Shown: positions 18,609-27,301 of the stretch, one piece after another
How positions within the stretch are numbered: position 1 is the first letter of the stretch
How the letters are laid out: each line of letters begins with the position of its first letter
Assembly (NCBI GenBank): GCA_905479975.1
Contig: CAJQOS010000109.1
Location: 1-39,865 of the forward strand
Direction: 5' to 3'
Origin: an uncultured Puniceicoccaceae bacterium
GTDB taxonomy: Bacteria > Verrucomicrobiota > Verrucomicrobiia > Opitutales > Coraliomargaritaceae
Length of the DNA: 39,865 nucleotides
Made by a program: the position numbers and the translations under genes
Notes under the pieces: model-generated
What the model was told of the DNA's origin: nothing
What the model saw: only the letters and a program-made list of their open reading frames with translations
Database searches by the model: none

Positions 18609-20195
18609 CTAGAGGCGAATCACGCGATACTTCTCGATCGCAGCGTTATCAGTGATCTTCTTGATAGCGACCTCTGAAGGCGCACTGTCCAACTCGAAGA
18701 CGCTGACTGCAAAACCTTCACCCTGATCGCGGCTAAGCGACATATTCGCGATGTTCACATTGTCTTCGCCCAGAGTCACACCGATGAAACCAACGATACC
18801 GGGAACGTCCTTGTTCTTTAGAACCAGCAGTGTCGCGTCAGTGCTGACCTCAACACCATGTCCGTCAAGTGTGACGATACGTGGAGTCTGGTTTTTACCA
18901 ACCAATGTGCCACCGATCGTGCGTGTCTTGCCGCCCTTGCAGGTGACTTCAACTTCGACCAGTTCAGTGAATTCGGCGTGAACCGAAGTCTTCACCTGCT
19001 CAGTCACTATGCCGAGGCGCTCGATCTTCTTCGGCGCATTGACGTCGTTCACGTTCTCAGAGATATCGCGCAGGTAACCGCGTTGGATCGCATAAGTAAG
19101 CGGCAGCGTGTCGAGCTCAGTGATCTTACCGAAGTAGCGGATCGTGATCTTCTCCACACCATCCGGAGCCATTTGCTGCGAGAATGTGCCGAGTTTTTCG
19201 CCCAGCGTCATGTAAGGCGCAAGCTGTGCCAATGTCTTCGGGTCAAGCGATGGCATGTTCAGCGCATTGCGAACCATCTCGCCCTTGAGGGCTTCGATCA
19301 TCTGCTTGGCCACGTCGATGCCGACATTCTCCTGAGCTTCCTGAGTGGAGGCTCCAAGGTGTGGAGTGAGCACAAGATTGTCGATTTGACGCAAAGGGCT
19401 ATCAGCTGCTGGTGGCTCGTCTTCGTAAACGTCGAGGCCTGCTGCGGCAACTTTGCCAGATTTCAACGCTTCGATCAGTGCAGCCTCGTCAATGATACCA
19501 CCACGCGCGCAATTGAAGACGCGAACGCCATCTTTCATGCGGCCGAAAGCATCTGCGTTCAGCATGTGCTTAGTCTGTGCAGTGAGCGGCATGTGCACCG
19601 AAATATAATCCGCCTGCTCAATCACTTCGTCGAGTGTTGCCTGTGTCACGCCGAGCGTCTTGGCGCGCGACTCCGTGAGATACGGATCATAAGCGATAAC
19701 GGTCATGTTAAATGCTTGAGCACGCTTCGCAAGTTCAGCACCAATACGCCCCATACCGAGGACGCCGAGCGTCTTACCGTTCAACTCGGAACCAGTGTAA
19801 AGCTTACGATCCCAACGACCAGCCGTCATGCTTGCAGCAGCCTGCACGATCGGACGTGTGCCAGCGAGCATGTGCGTGAAAGTCAGCTCTGCAGTGGCCA
19901 GCGTGTTACCAGTCGGCGTGTTCATGACGATCACACCGCCGTCTGTGGCTGCTTCGATATCGATATTATCGACACCGACACCAGCACGACCGACGACCTT
20001 GAGCTTCGGCGCAGCAGCGACGACCTCAGCAGTCACACGCGTGTCGGAACGCAATGCAATTGCATCGACGTCCTTTACGATTTCAAGGAGCTGCTCAGGA
20101 GTGGAGCCATAGGCCTCGATTACTTCAAAGCCTGCTTCAGCTTTGAACAAATCAACACCAATGGGAGAGATACGGTCTGCGACTAGAATTTTCAT
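18609..20195 (-). CDS. serA: D-3-phosphoglycerate dehydrogenase
   Basis: 528 aa from ATG 20195. NAD-binding GMGRIG is at residues 147-152. Catalytic-domain stretches are VVGRAGVGVDNIDIEAAT, NCARGGIIDEAALIEAL and LVLTPHLGASTQEAQENVG. After residue about 315 comes the extra intervening domain of the long type and a C-terminal ACT domain (DVPGIVGFIGVTLGEDNVNIANMSLSRD). This matches the long (about 525 aa) SerA form that is typically serine-regulated. It starts serine biosynthesis by oxidising 3-phosphoglycerate. Confidence 0.96.
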   Translation of the reverse strand: MKILVADRISPIGVDLFKAEAGFEVIEAYGSTPEQLLEIVKDVDAIALRSDTRVTAEVVAAAPKLKVVGRAGVGVDNIDIEAATDGGVIVMNTPTGNTLATAELTFTHMLAGTRPIVQAAASMTAGRWDRKLYTGSELNGKTLGVLGMGRIGAELAKRAQAFNMTVIAYDPYLTESRAKTLGVTQATLDEVIEQADYISVHMPLTAQTKHMLNADAFGRMKDGVRVFNCARGGIIDEAALIEALKSGKVAAAGLDVYEDEPPAADSPLRQIDNLVLTPHLGASTQEAQENVGIDVAKQMIEALKGEMVRNALNMPSLDPKTLAQLAPYMTLGEKLGTFSQQMAPDGVEKITIRYFGKITELDTLPLTYAIQRGYLRDISENVNDVNAPKKIERLGIVTEQVKTSVHAEFTELVEVEVTCKGGKTRTIGGTLVGKNQTPRIVTLDGHGVEVSTDATLLVLKNKDVPGIVGFIGVTLGEDNVNIANMSLSRDQGEGFAVSVFELDSAPSEVAIKKITDNAAIEKYRVIRL

Positions 20196-20449
20196 AGGAA
20201 AGCGGAGCACTAAATCTCACCTGTCTCGAATTGCAACGAAAAGAAGCACGTTAACTCATCTTCTTTTCTATCAGGCCGATAGCACTGCCCCCAACCAGCA
20301 GTATTAAGACATCGCAGCCCCAATCAAAGACGAGAAGTTGGCGCTTATATAAGATTTTTACAGTGAAGGCAATAGCGTTAATTTAAAGTCTCTAAAAGTC
20401 GCAATTTACGTTGTCAGGGCGCCCTAACAGCTTAGTATTGAACTTAGTT

Positions 20450-20737
20450 ATGAGTCGTATAAAAAAGCCCATCCTCTACGTGAAATCCGGCTGCCCATGG
20501 TGCCGGGAAGCGCTCTCGTTTTTCAACACCCAAGGAGTCGATCTCGACATCCGCGATGTGTCCGAAAATTCCAAAGATATGGACGCGATGGTTTCGATCA
20601 GCGGCCAAACTAAAGCACCCACTTTCGAATATGACGACTTCGTCGTCGCCGACTTTTCGGTGGATGAGTTCCTCGCCGAACTCAACGAATTCCCCGAAGC
20701 GCGACACAACCTCGGCATCGGCGACGACGAGAACTAG
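20450..20737 (+). CDS. Glutaredoxin (CPWC type), copy 1
   Basis: 95 aa from ATG 20450; an upstream TTG frame exists but adds only unlikely residues. The thioredoxin fold starts KPILYVKSGCPWCREALSFF with active-site Cys15-Pro-Trp-Cys18. The conserved cis-proline segment is QTKAPTF, followed by the hydrophobic strand FVVADF. It is clearly paralogous to the protein at 26588-26851 (shared pattern SGCPWC, SGQxKxPT, FxVADF). The probable role is glutathione- or thiol-dependent disulfide reduction in the cytosol. Confidence 0.9.
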   Translation: MSRIKKPILYVKSGCPWCREALSFFNTQGVDLDIRDVSENSKDMDAMVSISGQTKAPTFEYDDFVVADFSVDEFLAELNEFPEARHNLGIGDDEN

Positions 20738-20835
20738 AGAACGTTGAAGCAAGTGCGAGCCTCCAGTAAGGGCACAAGTCCAAATTCAGCGTTCGATGTT
20801 GAATGTTCAACGTTCGAAGTTCATCACTGCTGCCT

Positions 20836-21792
20836 ATGTATCCGTGGAACCACGAACGGCGCTTCAACGCCTACCCTCAATATTTTAAGAAAACCTTCGG
20901 GCAGCGCGTTCAGAAAGTCTCAATCGACGCAGGCTTCAGTTGCCCGAACCGCGACGGCACTGTCGCCTATGGCGGTTGCACCTTTTGCGATAACCGCTCC
21001 TTCAACCCCTCCTACTGCGACCCCGCAAAATCGGTGACGCAGCAAATAGACGAAGGCACCGAGTTCCACAGAAAGCGCTACCACAACCCTGGCAAATACC
21101 TGGCCTACTTTCAGGCGTTCACCAACACCCACGCGCCACTTGCAAAACTGAAAGAACTCTACAGCGAGGCACTGAACGTGCCCGGCGTCATCGGCCTAGT
21201 CATCGGCACACGCCCCGACTGCCTTGACGTCGAGAAGCTCAAATACTTCCGCGAACTCGCAGAGACCCATTATGTGATCCTAGAGATCGGCATCGAGAGT
21301 TGCTACGACGCCACACTCAAGCGCATCAACCGCGGGCACAACTACCAGCAAGCAATCGACGCCATCGAACTGACCGCCTCCTACGGCATCAAAGTCGGCA
21401 CCCACATGATCCTCGGCCTCCCGAGTGAGACCGAAGACATGCTGCTCGCCGAAGCCGAAATGCTCTCAAAGCTTCCACTCAACACGATCAAGTTCCATCA
21501 ACTGCAACTCATCCGAGGCACGGCAATGGTCACCGACTACGAGCGCAACCCACAGGATTTTCGATTCTACGAACTCGATGAATACACCGACCTCATCATC
21601 CAGCTCATCGAGCGCCTCAATCCGCAGTTTGTCATCGAGCGCTTCTTCAGCGAAGCTCCACCAGCCGACAACCTCACCCCGATCCAATGGAATCTGCGCA
21701 ACGACCAAATGCTGAACCTACTCGAAAAGAAGCTCGCCGAAAGAGACACTTGGCAAGGCCGAGCATATAGAGACTTCACCTCACTGATTTGA
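20836..21792 (+). CDS. Radical SAM protein, TIGR01212/YhcC-like family
   Basis: 318 aa from ATG 20836. The N-terminus carries the 4Fe-4S cysteines Cys36, Cys48 and Cys51 in [17 protein letters not shown], the wide spacing (CX11CX2C) that defines this family. Other family stretches are [48 protein letters not shown] and [12 protein letters not shown]. Proteins of this type have a conserved but poorly defined role. The upstream 60 nt contain a self-complementary repeat (GTTCGATGTTGAATG/TTCAACGTTCGAA). Confidence 0.9.
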   Translation: MYPWNHERRFNAYPQYFKKTFGQRVQKVSIDAGFSCPNRDGTVAYGGCTFCDNRSFNPSYCDPAKSVTQQIDEGTEFHRKRYHNPGKYLAYFQAFTNTHAPLAKLKELYSEALNVPGVIGLVIGTRPDCLDVEKLKYFRELAETHYVILEIGIESCYDATLKRINRGHNYQQAIDAIELTASYGIKVGTHMILGLPSETEDMLLAEAEMLSKLPLNTIKFHQLQLIRGTAMVTDYERNPQDFRFYELDEYTDLIIQLIERLNPQFVIERFFSEAPPADNLTPIQWNLRNDQMLNLLEKKLAERDTWQGRAYRDFTSLI

Positions 21793-21833
21793 ATTGCCCA
21801 GAACGCGGATAACGGACATTCATCTTTCTACTT

Positions 21834-23042
21834 ATGAAAACCCTGATCTACTCAAACGAATTCCCACCTAATATTTACGGCGGCGCAGGCGTCCACGTGG
21901 ACTACCTCACCCGCGAACTGGCCAAGTTGATGGACGTCGATGTGCGCTGCTTCGGCGAGCAAGACGTCAAACAGCCAACGCTGACTGCCAAAGGCTACCA
22001 AGTCGACAAGAGCGGCTACACCTGCCCTGAAAAATTACAAAGCGTGTTCGCCTGCCTTCAGCAAGGCCTCGACTTCAACACCGACGGCAACGATGCCGAC
22101 GTCGTGCACTGCCACACCTGGTATACCCACATGGCCGGCATCCTTTCGAAGCTCAACTATGGCATCCCACTCGTCGTCACCGCGCACTCCCTCGAGCCAC
22201 TGCGCCCATGGAAGCGTGAGCAACTCGGCGGCGGCTACGACTGCAGTAGCTGGGTCGAGAAGACCGCAATCGAAATGGCCGACGCCGTCGTCTGCGTCTC
22301 CGAAGGCACCAAGGCCGACGTGATGCAGCACTTCAACGTCGATCCCGACAAGCTCCACATCATCTATAACGGCATCGATCCCGACGAATATTACAAGCAA
22401 GACGCGACCGAAGCACTCGAGCGCTTCGGCATCGATAAGCAGCAGCCTTACGTGCTCTTCGTCGGCCGCATCACTCGCCAGAAGGGAATCATCCACCTCG
22501 TTGACGCCATCAAGCACATGCACCCTGGCTACCAGATCGTGCTCTGCGCCGGCGCACCCGACACACCTGAGATTGCCGAGGAAATGAAAGTCGCGATCGA
22601 CGAAGCCAAGAAAACACGCGACGGCATCTTCTGGATCGACGAAATGGTCGACAAGCCAACCGTCATCAAACTCTACTCTGGCGCGGCCGTCTTCTGCTGC
22701 CCATCCGTTTACGAACCTTTCGGCATCATCAACCTCGAGGCCATGGCCTGCGAAACACCCGTCGTCGGCTCCGCTGTCGGCGGTATCCCCGAGGTCGTTG
22801 TGCATGACGAAACAGGCTACCTCGTGCCACTCGCACAGAGCCACGAGAGCCCGTTCAGCCCGCTCAACCCCGAAGCATTTGCCAAAGACCTAGCGCACCA
22901 AGTCAATCGACTCATGGAAAACCCGGAGAAGCGCGAAGCCTTCGGCAAGGCCGGTCGCCAACGCGCCATCGATCACTTCAGCTGGGCATCCATCGCCAAG
23001 CAAACGCAGGCGCTCTACCAACAACTAATCGACCAGAAGTAA
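21834..23042 (+). CDS. glgM: GT4 glycosyltransferase of the GlgM / actinobacterial glycogen synthase type
   Basis: 402 aa. GT-B fold with SNEFPPNIYGGAGVHVDYLTREL at the start, HCHTWYTHMAGIL, TAHSLEPLRPWKREQLGGGY, VLFVGRITRQKGI and the C-terminal donor site SVYEPFGIINLEAMACETPVVGSAVGGIPEVV. This is the pattern of the corynebacterial-type GlgA (now usually GlgM) that makes maltose-1-phosphate from ADP-glucose and glucose-1-phosphate. The next gene is glgE, which uses that product, so GlgM is more likely than a classical GT5 glycogen synthase. Confidence 0.88.
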   Translation: MKTLIYSNEFPPNIYGGAGVHVDYLTRELAKLMDVDVRCFGEQDVKQPTLTAKGYQVDKSGYTCPEKLQSVFACLQQGLDFNTDGNDADVVHCHTWYTHMAGILSKLNYGIPLVVTAHSLEPLRPWKREQLGGGYDCSSWVEKTAIEMADAVVCVSEGTKADVMQHFNVDPDKLHIIYNGIDPDEYYKQDATEALERFGIDKQQPYVLFVGRITRQKGIIHLVDAIKHMHPGYQIVLCAGAPDTPEIAEEMKVAIDEAKKTRDGIFWIDEMVDKPTVIKLYSGAAVFCCPSVYEPFGIINLEAMACETPVVGSAVGGIPEVVVHDETGYLVPLAQSHESPFSPLNPEAFAKDLAHQVNRLMENPEKREAFGKAGRQRAIDHFSWASIAKQTQALYQQLIDQK

Positions 23043-23045
23043 CCT

Positions 23046-23080
23046 TCTCTCACTTCCCACCTTCCCACCTTCCCACTTTG
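23046..23080 (+). repeat. Polypyrimidine CTTCCCAC repeat
   Basis: A short run of CTTCCCACCTTCCCAC-like units ahead of the glgE leader. A related run is at about 38639-38684 before rodA. Likely a slipped or dispersed low-complexity repeat; no function proposed. Confidence 0.45.
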
Positions 23081-23173
23081 TTCCTTCAGCCGCCCAAAGG
23101 GCACCCGGCTTCAGTCACCCCTTCGGGGCAAACCGCAGACGGTTCACCATCTCCGCGCTACTCGCGCTTCGTC
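23081..23173 (+). repeat. Hairpin-rich leader element, copy 1 (upstream of glgE)
   Basis: 93 nt ending 10 nt before the glgE ATG. Successive small hairpins are GCCC-aaa-GGGC, CCCC-ttc-GGGG and AACCG-caga-CGGTT, then CCATCTCCGCGCTA and CTCGCGCTTCGTC. Copy 2 (28943-29034, minus strand) matches at roughly nine of ten positions, lies in the same orientation relative to its downstream gene, and also ends shortly before a start codon. It could be a dispersed repeat or a structured 5' UTR element. Confidence 0.75.
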
Positions 23174-23183
23174 CCACTCAACT

Positions 23184-25154
23184 ATGAGTTCGCCTAAACA
23201 ATTCATTCGACGCAACCGCGTCATCATCGACAGCCTCACCCCTGCCCTCGAAGCAGAAACATATCCACTCAAGCGGGTAATCGGCGACGCGCAGGAATTC
23301 CGCGCGCATGCCTTCACTGACAGCCACGACCTCATCACCGTCGACTTCTGCCACCGCCGTAAAGGCGCTAAAGAGTGGATCAAGCAACCGATGCACGACG
23401 CGGGTAATGATGAGTGGACCTACACCCTCCAACCATGGGAAGTCGGGCTGTATGAATACTGCGTCATCTCCGCAGTCGATCACTTCGCATCCTGGAAACA
23501 CGGGTTCGCACGCAAGCTAGCCGACGGCCAAGCGCCCGACCTCGAACTCCTGATCGGTGGCGACATCGTGCTCGAAGCCGCCAAGCGCGCCAAGGGCGAC
23601 GAGAAGGTCCGCCTCAAAGGATTCGGCAACGCACTCAAAGACTCCGAGCGCAACGTTCGTGAACGCATCGACGCTGCCCACAGCGAAGAGCTGCGCTGGC
23701 TCGTCTCTCGTTGCATCGATCCAAAGCTCGACAGCCATACCCCGATTCACCTGCTCATGGTTGAGCGCGAACTGGCCGCCTTCAGCACCTGGTATGAATA
23801 CTTCCCACGCTCCTGCGGGCCAGATGCCAATACCCACGGCACCTTCGAAGACGCCAAGAATCGCCTCTTCGAAATCGACCGCATGGGCTTTAACATCGTT
23901 TACTTTCCACCGATTCACCCGATCGGCCACGCCTTCCGCAAGGGTAAGAACAACACGCTCACTCCAACCGACACCGACGTCGGCAGCCCTTGGGCAATCG
24001 GCGCATCGACTGGAGGACACAAAGACATCCTGTCCGAACTCGGCACGCTCGATGATTTCAAGTCATTCATCGACGCCGCAGCCGACTATGAGATCGAAGT
24101 CGCGATGGACATCGCCTTTCAATGTTCGCCCGATCACCCATGGGTGAAAGAGCACCCGCAATGGTTCAAGTGGCGCCCCGACGGCACCTGCCAATACGCA
24201 GAAAACCCGCCCAAGAAGTATCAGGACATCCTGCCGATCAACTTCGAGAGCGACGATTGGGAAAACCTATGGCTAGAGCTGAAGTCAGTGTTCGATTACT
24301 GGATCAGCGTCGGCGTTAAAGTCTTCCGCATCGACAACCCTCACACCAAATCCTTCCCATTCTGGAATTGGTGCATCTTGGAGATCAAAGCGGCGCACCC
24401 GGAGGTCATGTTCCTCGCAGAAGCGTTCACCCGCCCGAAGCGGAAATACAATTTAGCCAAGGCCGGCTTTACTCACGGCTACACCTATTTCACATGGCGC
24501 AACACGCCTTCCGAACTGCGTGAATACGTGACCGAGCTCACTCAATCCGAGACCAAGGACTACTTCTGGCCAAACTTCTGGCCAAATACACCGGACATCC
24601 TCCACGAAGATCTACAGGTCAACAGCCGCGCCGCCTACCTCGGTCGCTACGTGCTCGCCGCCACCCTCTCCTCCAACATGGGTATCTACGGCCCCGCGTA
24701 TGAGTTGATGGACTTCGAGCCCTTCCCTGGTAAAGAAGAGAATAACAACAGCGAAAAATACGAGCTCAAGCAGTGGGACTGGGACAAGCCAGGCAACCTC
24801 AAGAATGAGATCGCGCGCATTAATGCCATCCGCAATACGCATCCGGCCTTGCAGCGCACGTTTAACGTCACCTTCGCCGACACCGACAACCCGCACTTCC
24901 TCTGCTACATCAAGCAGAACTGGAACCGCACGGATCAAATCCTCGTCATCGTCAACATGGACTGGGAGCACACCCAAAGCGGCTTCGTTTACCTGCCACT
25001 CGACCACCTCGGCCTCGGCGAGCACGACGGCTTCACCGTCCGCGACCTCTACGATCCCTTTGAAGCCGAATACACCTGGCAGGGCTCACGCAACTTCGTG
25101 AAGATCAATCCGCACCAGCGTCCGGCGCACATCTTCAAGATCCGCCGCCTCTAG
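23184..25154 (+). CDS. glgE: Alpha-1,4-glucan:maltose-1-phosphate maltosyltransferase
   Basis: 656 aa, the usual GlgE size. An N-terminal beta-sandwich and helical insert lead to ERELAAFSTWYEYFPRS (residues about 193-209) and the GH13 barrel: FNIVYFPPIHPIGHAFRKGKNN, MDIAFQCSPDHPWVKEHP, the nucleophile Asp384 in VKVFRIDNPHTKSFPFWNW, and the acid/base Glu413 in FLAEAFTRP. Their spacing (29 residues) equals that of characterised GlgE. It extends alpha-1,4-glucan using maltose-1-phosphate, probably supplied by GlgM encoded upstream. No branching enzyme, TreS or maltokinase gene is in the window. Confidence 0.95.
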   Translation: MSSPKQFIRRNRVIIDSLTPALEAETYPLKRVIGDAQEFRAHAFTDSHDLITVDFCHRRKGAKEWIKQPMHDAGNDEWTYTLQPWEVGLYEYCVISAVDHFASWKHGFARKLADGQAPDLELLIGGDIVLEAAKRAKGDEKVRLKGFGNALKDSERNVRERIDAAHSEELRWLVSRCIDPKLDSHTPIHLLMVERELAAFSTWYEYFPRSCGPDANTHGTFEDAKNRLFEIDRMGFNIVYFPPIHPIGHAFRKGKNNTLTPTDTDVGSPWAIGASTGGHKDILSELGTLDDFKSFIDAAADYEIEVAMDIAFQCSPDHPWVKEHPQWFKWRPDGTCQYAENPPKKYQDILPINFESDDWENLWLELKSVFDYWISVGVKVFRIDNPHTKSFPFWNWCILEIKAAHPEVMFLAEAFTRPKRKYNLAKAGFTHGYTYFTWRNTPSELREYVTELTQSETKDYFWPNFWPNTPDILHEDLQVNSRAAYLGRYVLAATLSSNMGIYGPAYELMDFEPFPGKEENNNSEKYELKQWDWDKPGNLKNEIARINAIRNTHPALQRTFNVTFADTDNPHFLCYIKQNWNRTDQILVIVNMDWEHTQSGFVYLPLDHLGLGEHDGFTVRDLYDPFEAEYTWQGSRNFVKINPHQRPAHIFKIRRL

Positions 25155-25181
25155 TCCGGCGACGATCCACAATATTCCTCA

Positions 25182-25213
25182 AAGCCTCGGCGTTCATACG
25201 CCGGGGCTTTTTT
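25182..25213 (+). terminator. Rho-independent terminator of glgE
   Basis: Arms AAGCCTCGGCG and CGCCGGGGCTT around the loop TTCATA, followed by six T residues. It starts 28 nt after the glgE stop. Confidence 0.93.
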
Positions 25214-25297
25214 GTTAGGTCGGCAGCGCTGTAGTAGTCGAGTCGCTTCAGCCGCTCGACCGACATGGCGAGTGCGTAGCATACCTTGCCTGCGGGG

Positions 25298-25322
25298 TGG
25301 CCGGCTGAAGCGGGCCACCTAC
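25298..25322 (-). repeat. Dispersed 25-nt repeat, copy 2
   Basis: Reverse-strand partner of the repeat at 14603-14627 (GTAGGTGGC..GCTT.AGC.GGCCA). It lies in a 136-nt spacer between the glgE terminator and the Fic gene that also contains an inverted CGCTTCAGCCG / CGGCTGAAGCG pair. Confidence 0.5.
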
Positions 25323-25349
25323 GTCCTCAGCTGTGCCTGCCCCTAATAT

Positions 25350-26333
25350 CTATTCTTGATCCAGTTTTCCTTTGATTTCACTCAAGGTAAACCGTTGCCC
25401 TTGAAGATCGCGGATCTTCGCTGCACGCGCAATCATTCGCGGGCGATACAGCTGATAACCAGCGTCTGTGGTATCAGCCACATGCAACAGTCCTTCCTTG
25501 GTCCAGTAGCGAATCGTCGCAGTGCTCTCACCTGTCTCACGAGCCAGTTGCCCGATTCGAAGCAAGTCTAACTCCCGCGATTCCGCATCCGCAACCTCGC
25601 CAGCAACTGCCTTAAGGTAAATGTCTAGTGATCGCTCAACCGCACTTCCAATCACTTTGTTATAGCCGTCCTTGGTTCCACCTAGCTGTGCCTTTTCCAA
25701 GCCCCCGATATACTTCAATCGGTCACGCGTCCTAATGATTGCCGGAGGATAGCCATGCTGCATCAGGATCAAATTCATCAACAGTCGAGCGGTGCGCCCA
25801 TTGCCATCCACGAAAGGGTGAATCGTCACTAATTGATAGTGAGCCTCTGCGGCGAGTTCAACCGGATGTAAATCTGCGGTCGTCACCAGCCACTCAATAA
25901 AGGCCTCCATCAAGTCTGGCAGTTTGACAGGGTTCGGCAAAATCACTGGTGAACCCGAAATTCGAACAGGTAACCTTCGAAAGTGGCCCGCGTGGTCGTC
26001 ATCAATCCCGCGCAGCACGGTCTCATGAATACGCAGCACATCAGCCAGCCTCAGTTCACTGGTCGGCATTTGCGATAGTCGCATCACATCCCTCAGCGCT
26101 TTAGCATGATTCGTTGCCTCCAAGTGCTCGACCAAGGTCTTCCCTCCAACAGTGAGCCCCTTCTCCACCACTGCCGCGGTTTCTTTGCGCGTCAGAGTAT
26201 TCCCTTCAAGCGCATTACTGGTATAAGTCAGCTCGACTAAAAACCACTCTTCCAGATTACGCACCAACTCAGGTGGCAAGGGACGAGATCCATCCAATTG
26301 CTCTTTTCGCCCTGATAACACTTCTAATTTCAT
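25350..26333 (-). CDS. Fic-domain protein with C-terminal MerR-type HTH
   Basis: 327 aa from ATG 26333; the longer frame would start with TTG upstream of the palindrome and is unlikely. The N-terminal part has the class II autoinhibitory motif Ser39-x3-Glu43-Gly44 (TSNALEGN). The active site is HPFVDGNGRTAR from His172. After residue about 255 comes a MerR-like winged HTH: IGQLARETGESTATIRYWTKEGLLHV...GYQLYRPRMIARAAKIRDLQGQRFTLSEI. Fic enzymes usually transfer AMP to a hydroxyl of a target protein; the fused HTH suggests it also binds DNA, possibly its own promoter. Target unknown. Confidence 0.9.
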   Translation of the reverse strand: MKLEVLSGRKEQLDGSRPLPPELVRNLEEWFLVELTYTSNALEGNTLTRKETAAVVEKGLTVGGKTLVEHLEATNHAKALRDVMRLSQMPTSELRLADVLRIHETVLRGIDDDHAGHFRRLPVRISGSPVILPNPVKLPDLMEAFIEWLVTTADLHPVELAAEAHYQLVTIHPFVDGNGRTARLLMNLILMQHGYPPAIIRTRDRLKYIGGLEKAQLGGTKDGYNKVIGSAVERSLDIYLKAVAGEVADAESRELDLLRIGQLARETGESTATIRYWTKEGLLHVADTTDAGYQLYRPRMIARAAKIRDLQGQRFTLSEIKGKLDQE

Positions 26334-26337
26334 AGAT

Positions 26338-26364
26338 AAACCATAAAGTGATACTTTACGGTTT
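26338..26364. promoter_or_regulatory. 27-nt palindrome at the start of the Fic-MerR gene
   Basis: Two 12-nt arms, AAACCATAAAGT and ACTTTACGGTTT, flank GAT with 11 of 12 positions paired. It ends four bases before the Fic-MerR ATG. On the minus strand TTGTCG precedes it and TTTATG lies 19 nt further on. A 19-nt promoter spacer filled by a palindrome is the classical arrangement for MerR-family regulators. Promoter assignment is inference. Confidence 0.6.
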
Positions 26365-26372
26365 GTCGACAA

Positions 26373-26587
26373 TGAAAGACCTCACCTCCACCCTGAATAT
26401 GGCTCGCGGCATGGATTGACTCCGCACCGACGACCGAACAACGACACAATCGACCGCGCTAGCGCGTGGTCGCTACAAAATAACACTGACACCCGAAATG
26501 TAGACAGCCGTAGCGATGCGACGGCAGTCGTGTCGATCCCTGTTTTTAGAGTAGCCCTCCCCGCTTCGATCCGTTTAACCTGCGTGC
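26373..26587. other. Intergenic region with REP-like palindromes
   Basis: 215 nt between divergent genes with no credible ORF. 26451-26472 is a hairpin with a 9-bp stem (CGACCGCGC/GCGTGGTCG, one G-T pair) and loop TAGC. A second hairpin, GCCGT...ACGGC, lies near 26508. These look like REP-type elements. Confidence 0.5.
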
Positions 26588-26851
26588 ATGAATACACCGA
26601 TCCTTTACATTAAGAATGGCTGCCCATGGTGCGACGAAGCCCTCAGCTACTTCCGCACAAACAACGTCCGCCTCGAAACACGCGAAGTGCGCAGCAATAA
26701 AGTCTTTATGGAGCAAATGCTAAAGCTCAGCGGACAAAGCAAGACGCCTACACTCGTGCTTGGTGATTTCATCGTCGCCGATTTCGATATCGGCGAGTTC
26801 CAGACGGCGCTCAATCAAGCACCCACCGTCAAAGCGCAGCTCGGACTGTAA
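26588..26851 (+). CDS. Glutaredoxin (CPWC type), copy 2
   Basis: 87 aa. The active site is Cys12-Pro-Trp-Cys15 in PILYIKNGCPWCDEALSYF, followed by GQSKTPTLVLGDFIVADFDIGEF with the cis-proline after Thr. It is a near full-length paralogue of the protein at 20450-20737 and lacks that protein's acidic C-terminal tail. No neighbouring gene indicates a specific partner. Confidence 0.9.
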   Translation: MNTPILYIKNGCPWCDEALSYFRTNNVRLETREVRSNKVFMEQMLKLSGQSKTPTLVLGDFIVADFDIGEFQTALNQAPTVKAQLGL

Positions 26852-27010
26852 GCCGAAACCTCAGATGTACAGTCGCCAGCGAAGAGGAGTGCGGCGACCG
26901 CCTCGCACAGAACCTACAACGCTCACTGAGCTTTGTAGGTTTTTTCATATAAACGTCTAAACGCGGAAATTTTCGAGGTTCACAGGCGTCTCAGACGCTT
27001 GCACTGGATA

Positions 27011-27100
27011 ACTGGGACCGGCTGCTTTAGCTGCCGACGAGGAATCACTCAGTCACAGCCGACCAGACGAATGCGGGCAGCTAAAGCAGCCTATCCCAGT
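27011..27100. repeat. Inverted-repeat (MITE/REP-like) element, copy A
   Basis: 90 nt with terminal arms of 25 nt. The left arm begins ACTGGGACCGGCTGC and the right arm ends GCAGCCTATCCCAGT; they pair at 23 of 25 positions. The 40-nt centre differs from that of copy B. No ORF and no transposase are inside, so mobilisation would need a protein acting in trans. Confidence 0.75.
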
Positions 27101-27133
27101 GACAGCAACCGAGCCCTCGGCCATCCCAGCCAC

Positions 27134-27168
27134 AAAAAAGCGCCCTCCCTTTCGGGACGACGCTTTTT
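27134..27168. terminator. Bidirectional hairpin terminator
   Basis: AAAAAAGCG, then a stem CTCCC-TTTC-GGGA, then CGCTTTTT: the outer A and T runs extend the pairing, so it can terminate from either side. It lies between the plus-strand glutaredoxin and the minus-strand MazG remnant. Confidence 0.75.
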
Positions 27169-27301
27169 CCAAACAACAAACTTATGAAAAAACCTATAAA
27201 GATTATATAAACATAGACGGGGCTGCGGCATAAACGTTCAAAATACTTTTAGTTTTTTCTGAATTAAATTCAAGATGCGCACCCAATAAACCCACAAGCC
27301 A

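Larger units (their letters stand above)
26852..27301. other. Intergenic region with a MITE-like element and a bidirectional terminator
   Basis: 450 nt without a supported gene. It contains an inverted-repeat element (27011-27100) and a hairpin terminator (27134-27168). 27181-27301 is AT-rich with nothing I can identify. Confidence 0.6.

Noticed and set aside
18858-20186. 442-codon open frame on the plus strand opposite serA
   Set aside because: Antisense shadow of serA; no recognisable motif, and the SerA reading frame is unmistakable.
22035-22844. 269-codon open frame on the minus strand opposite glgM
   Set aside because: Antisense shadow rich in Val/Asp/Gly without domain features; glgM motifs occupy the other strand.
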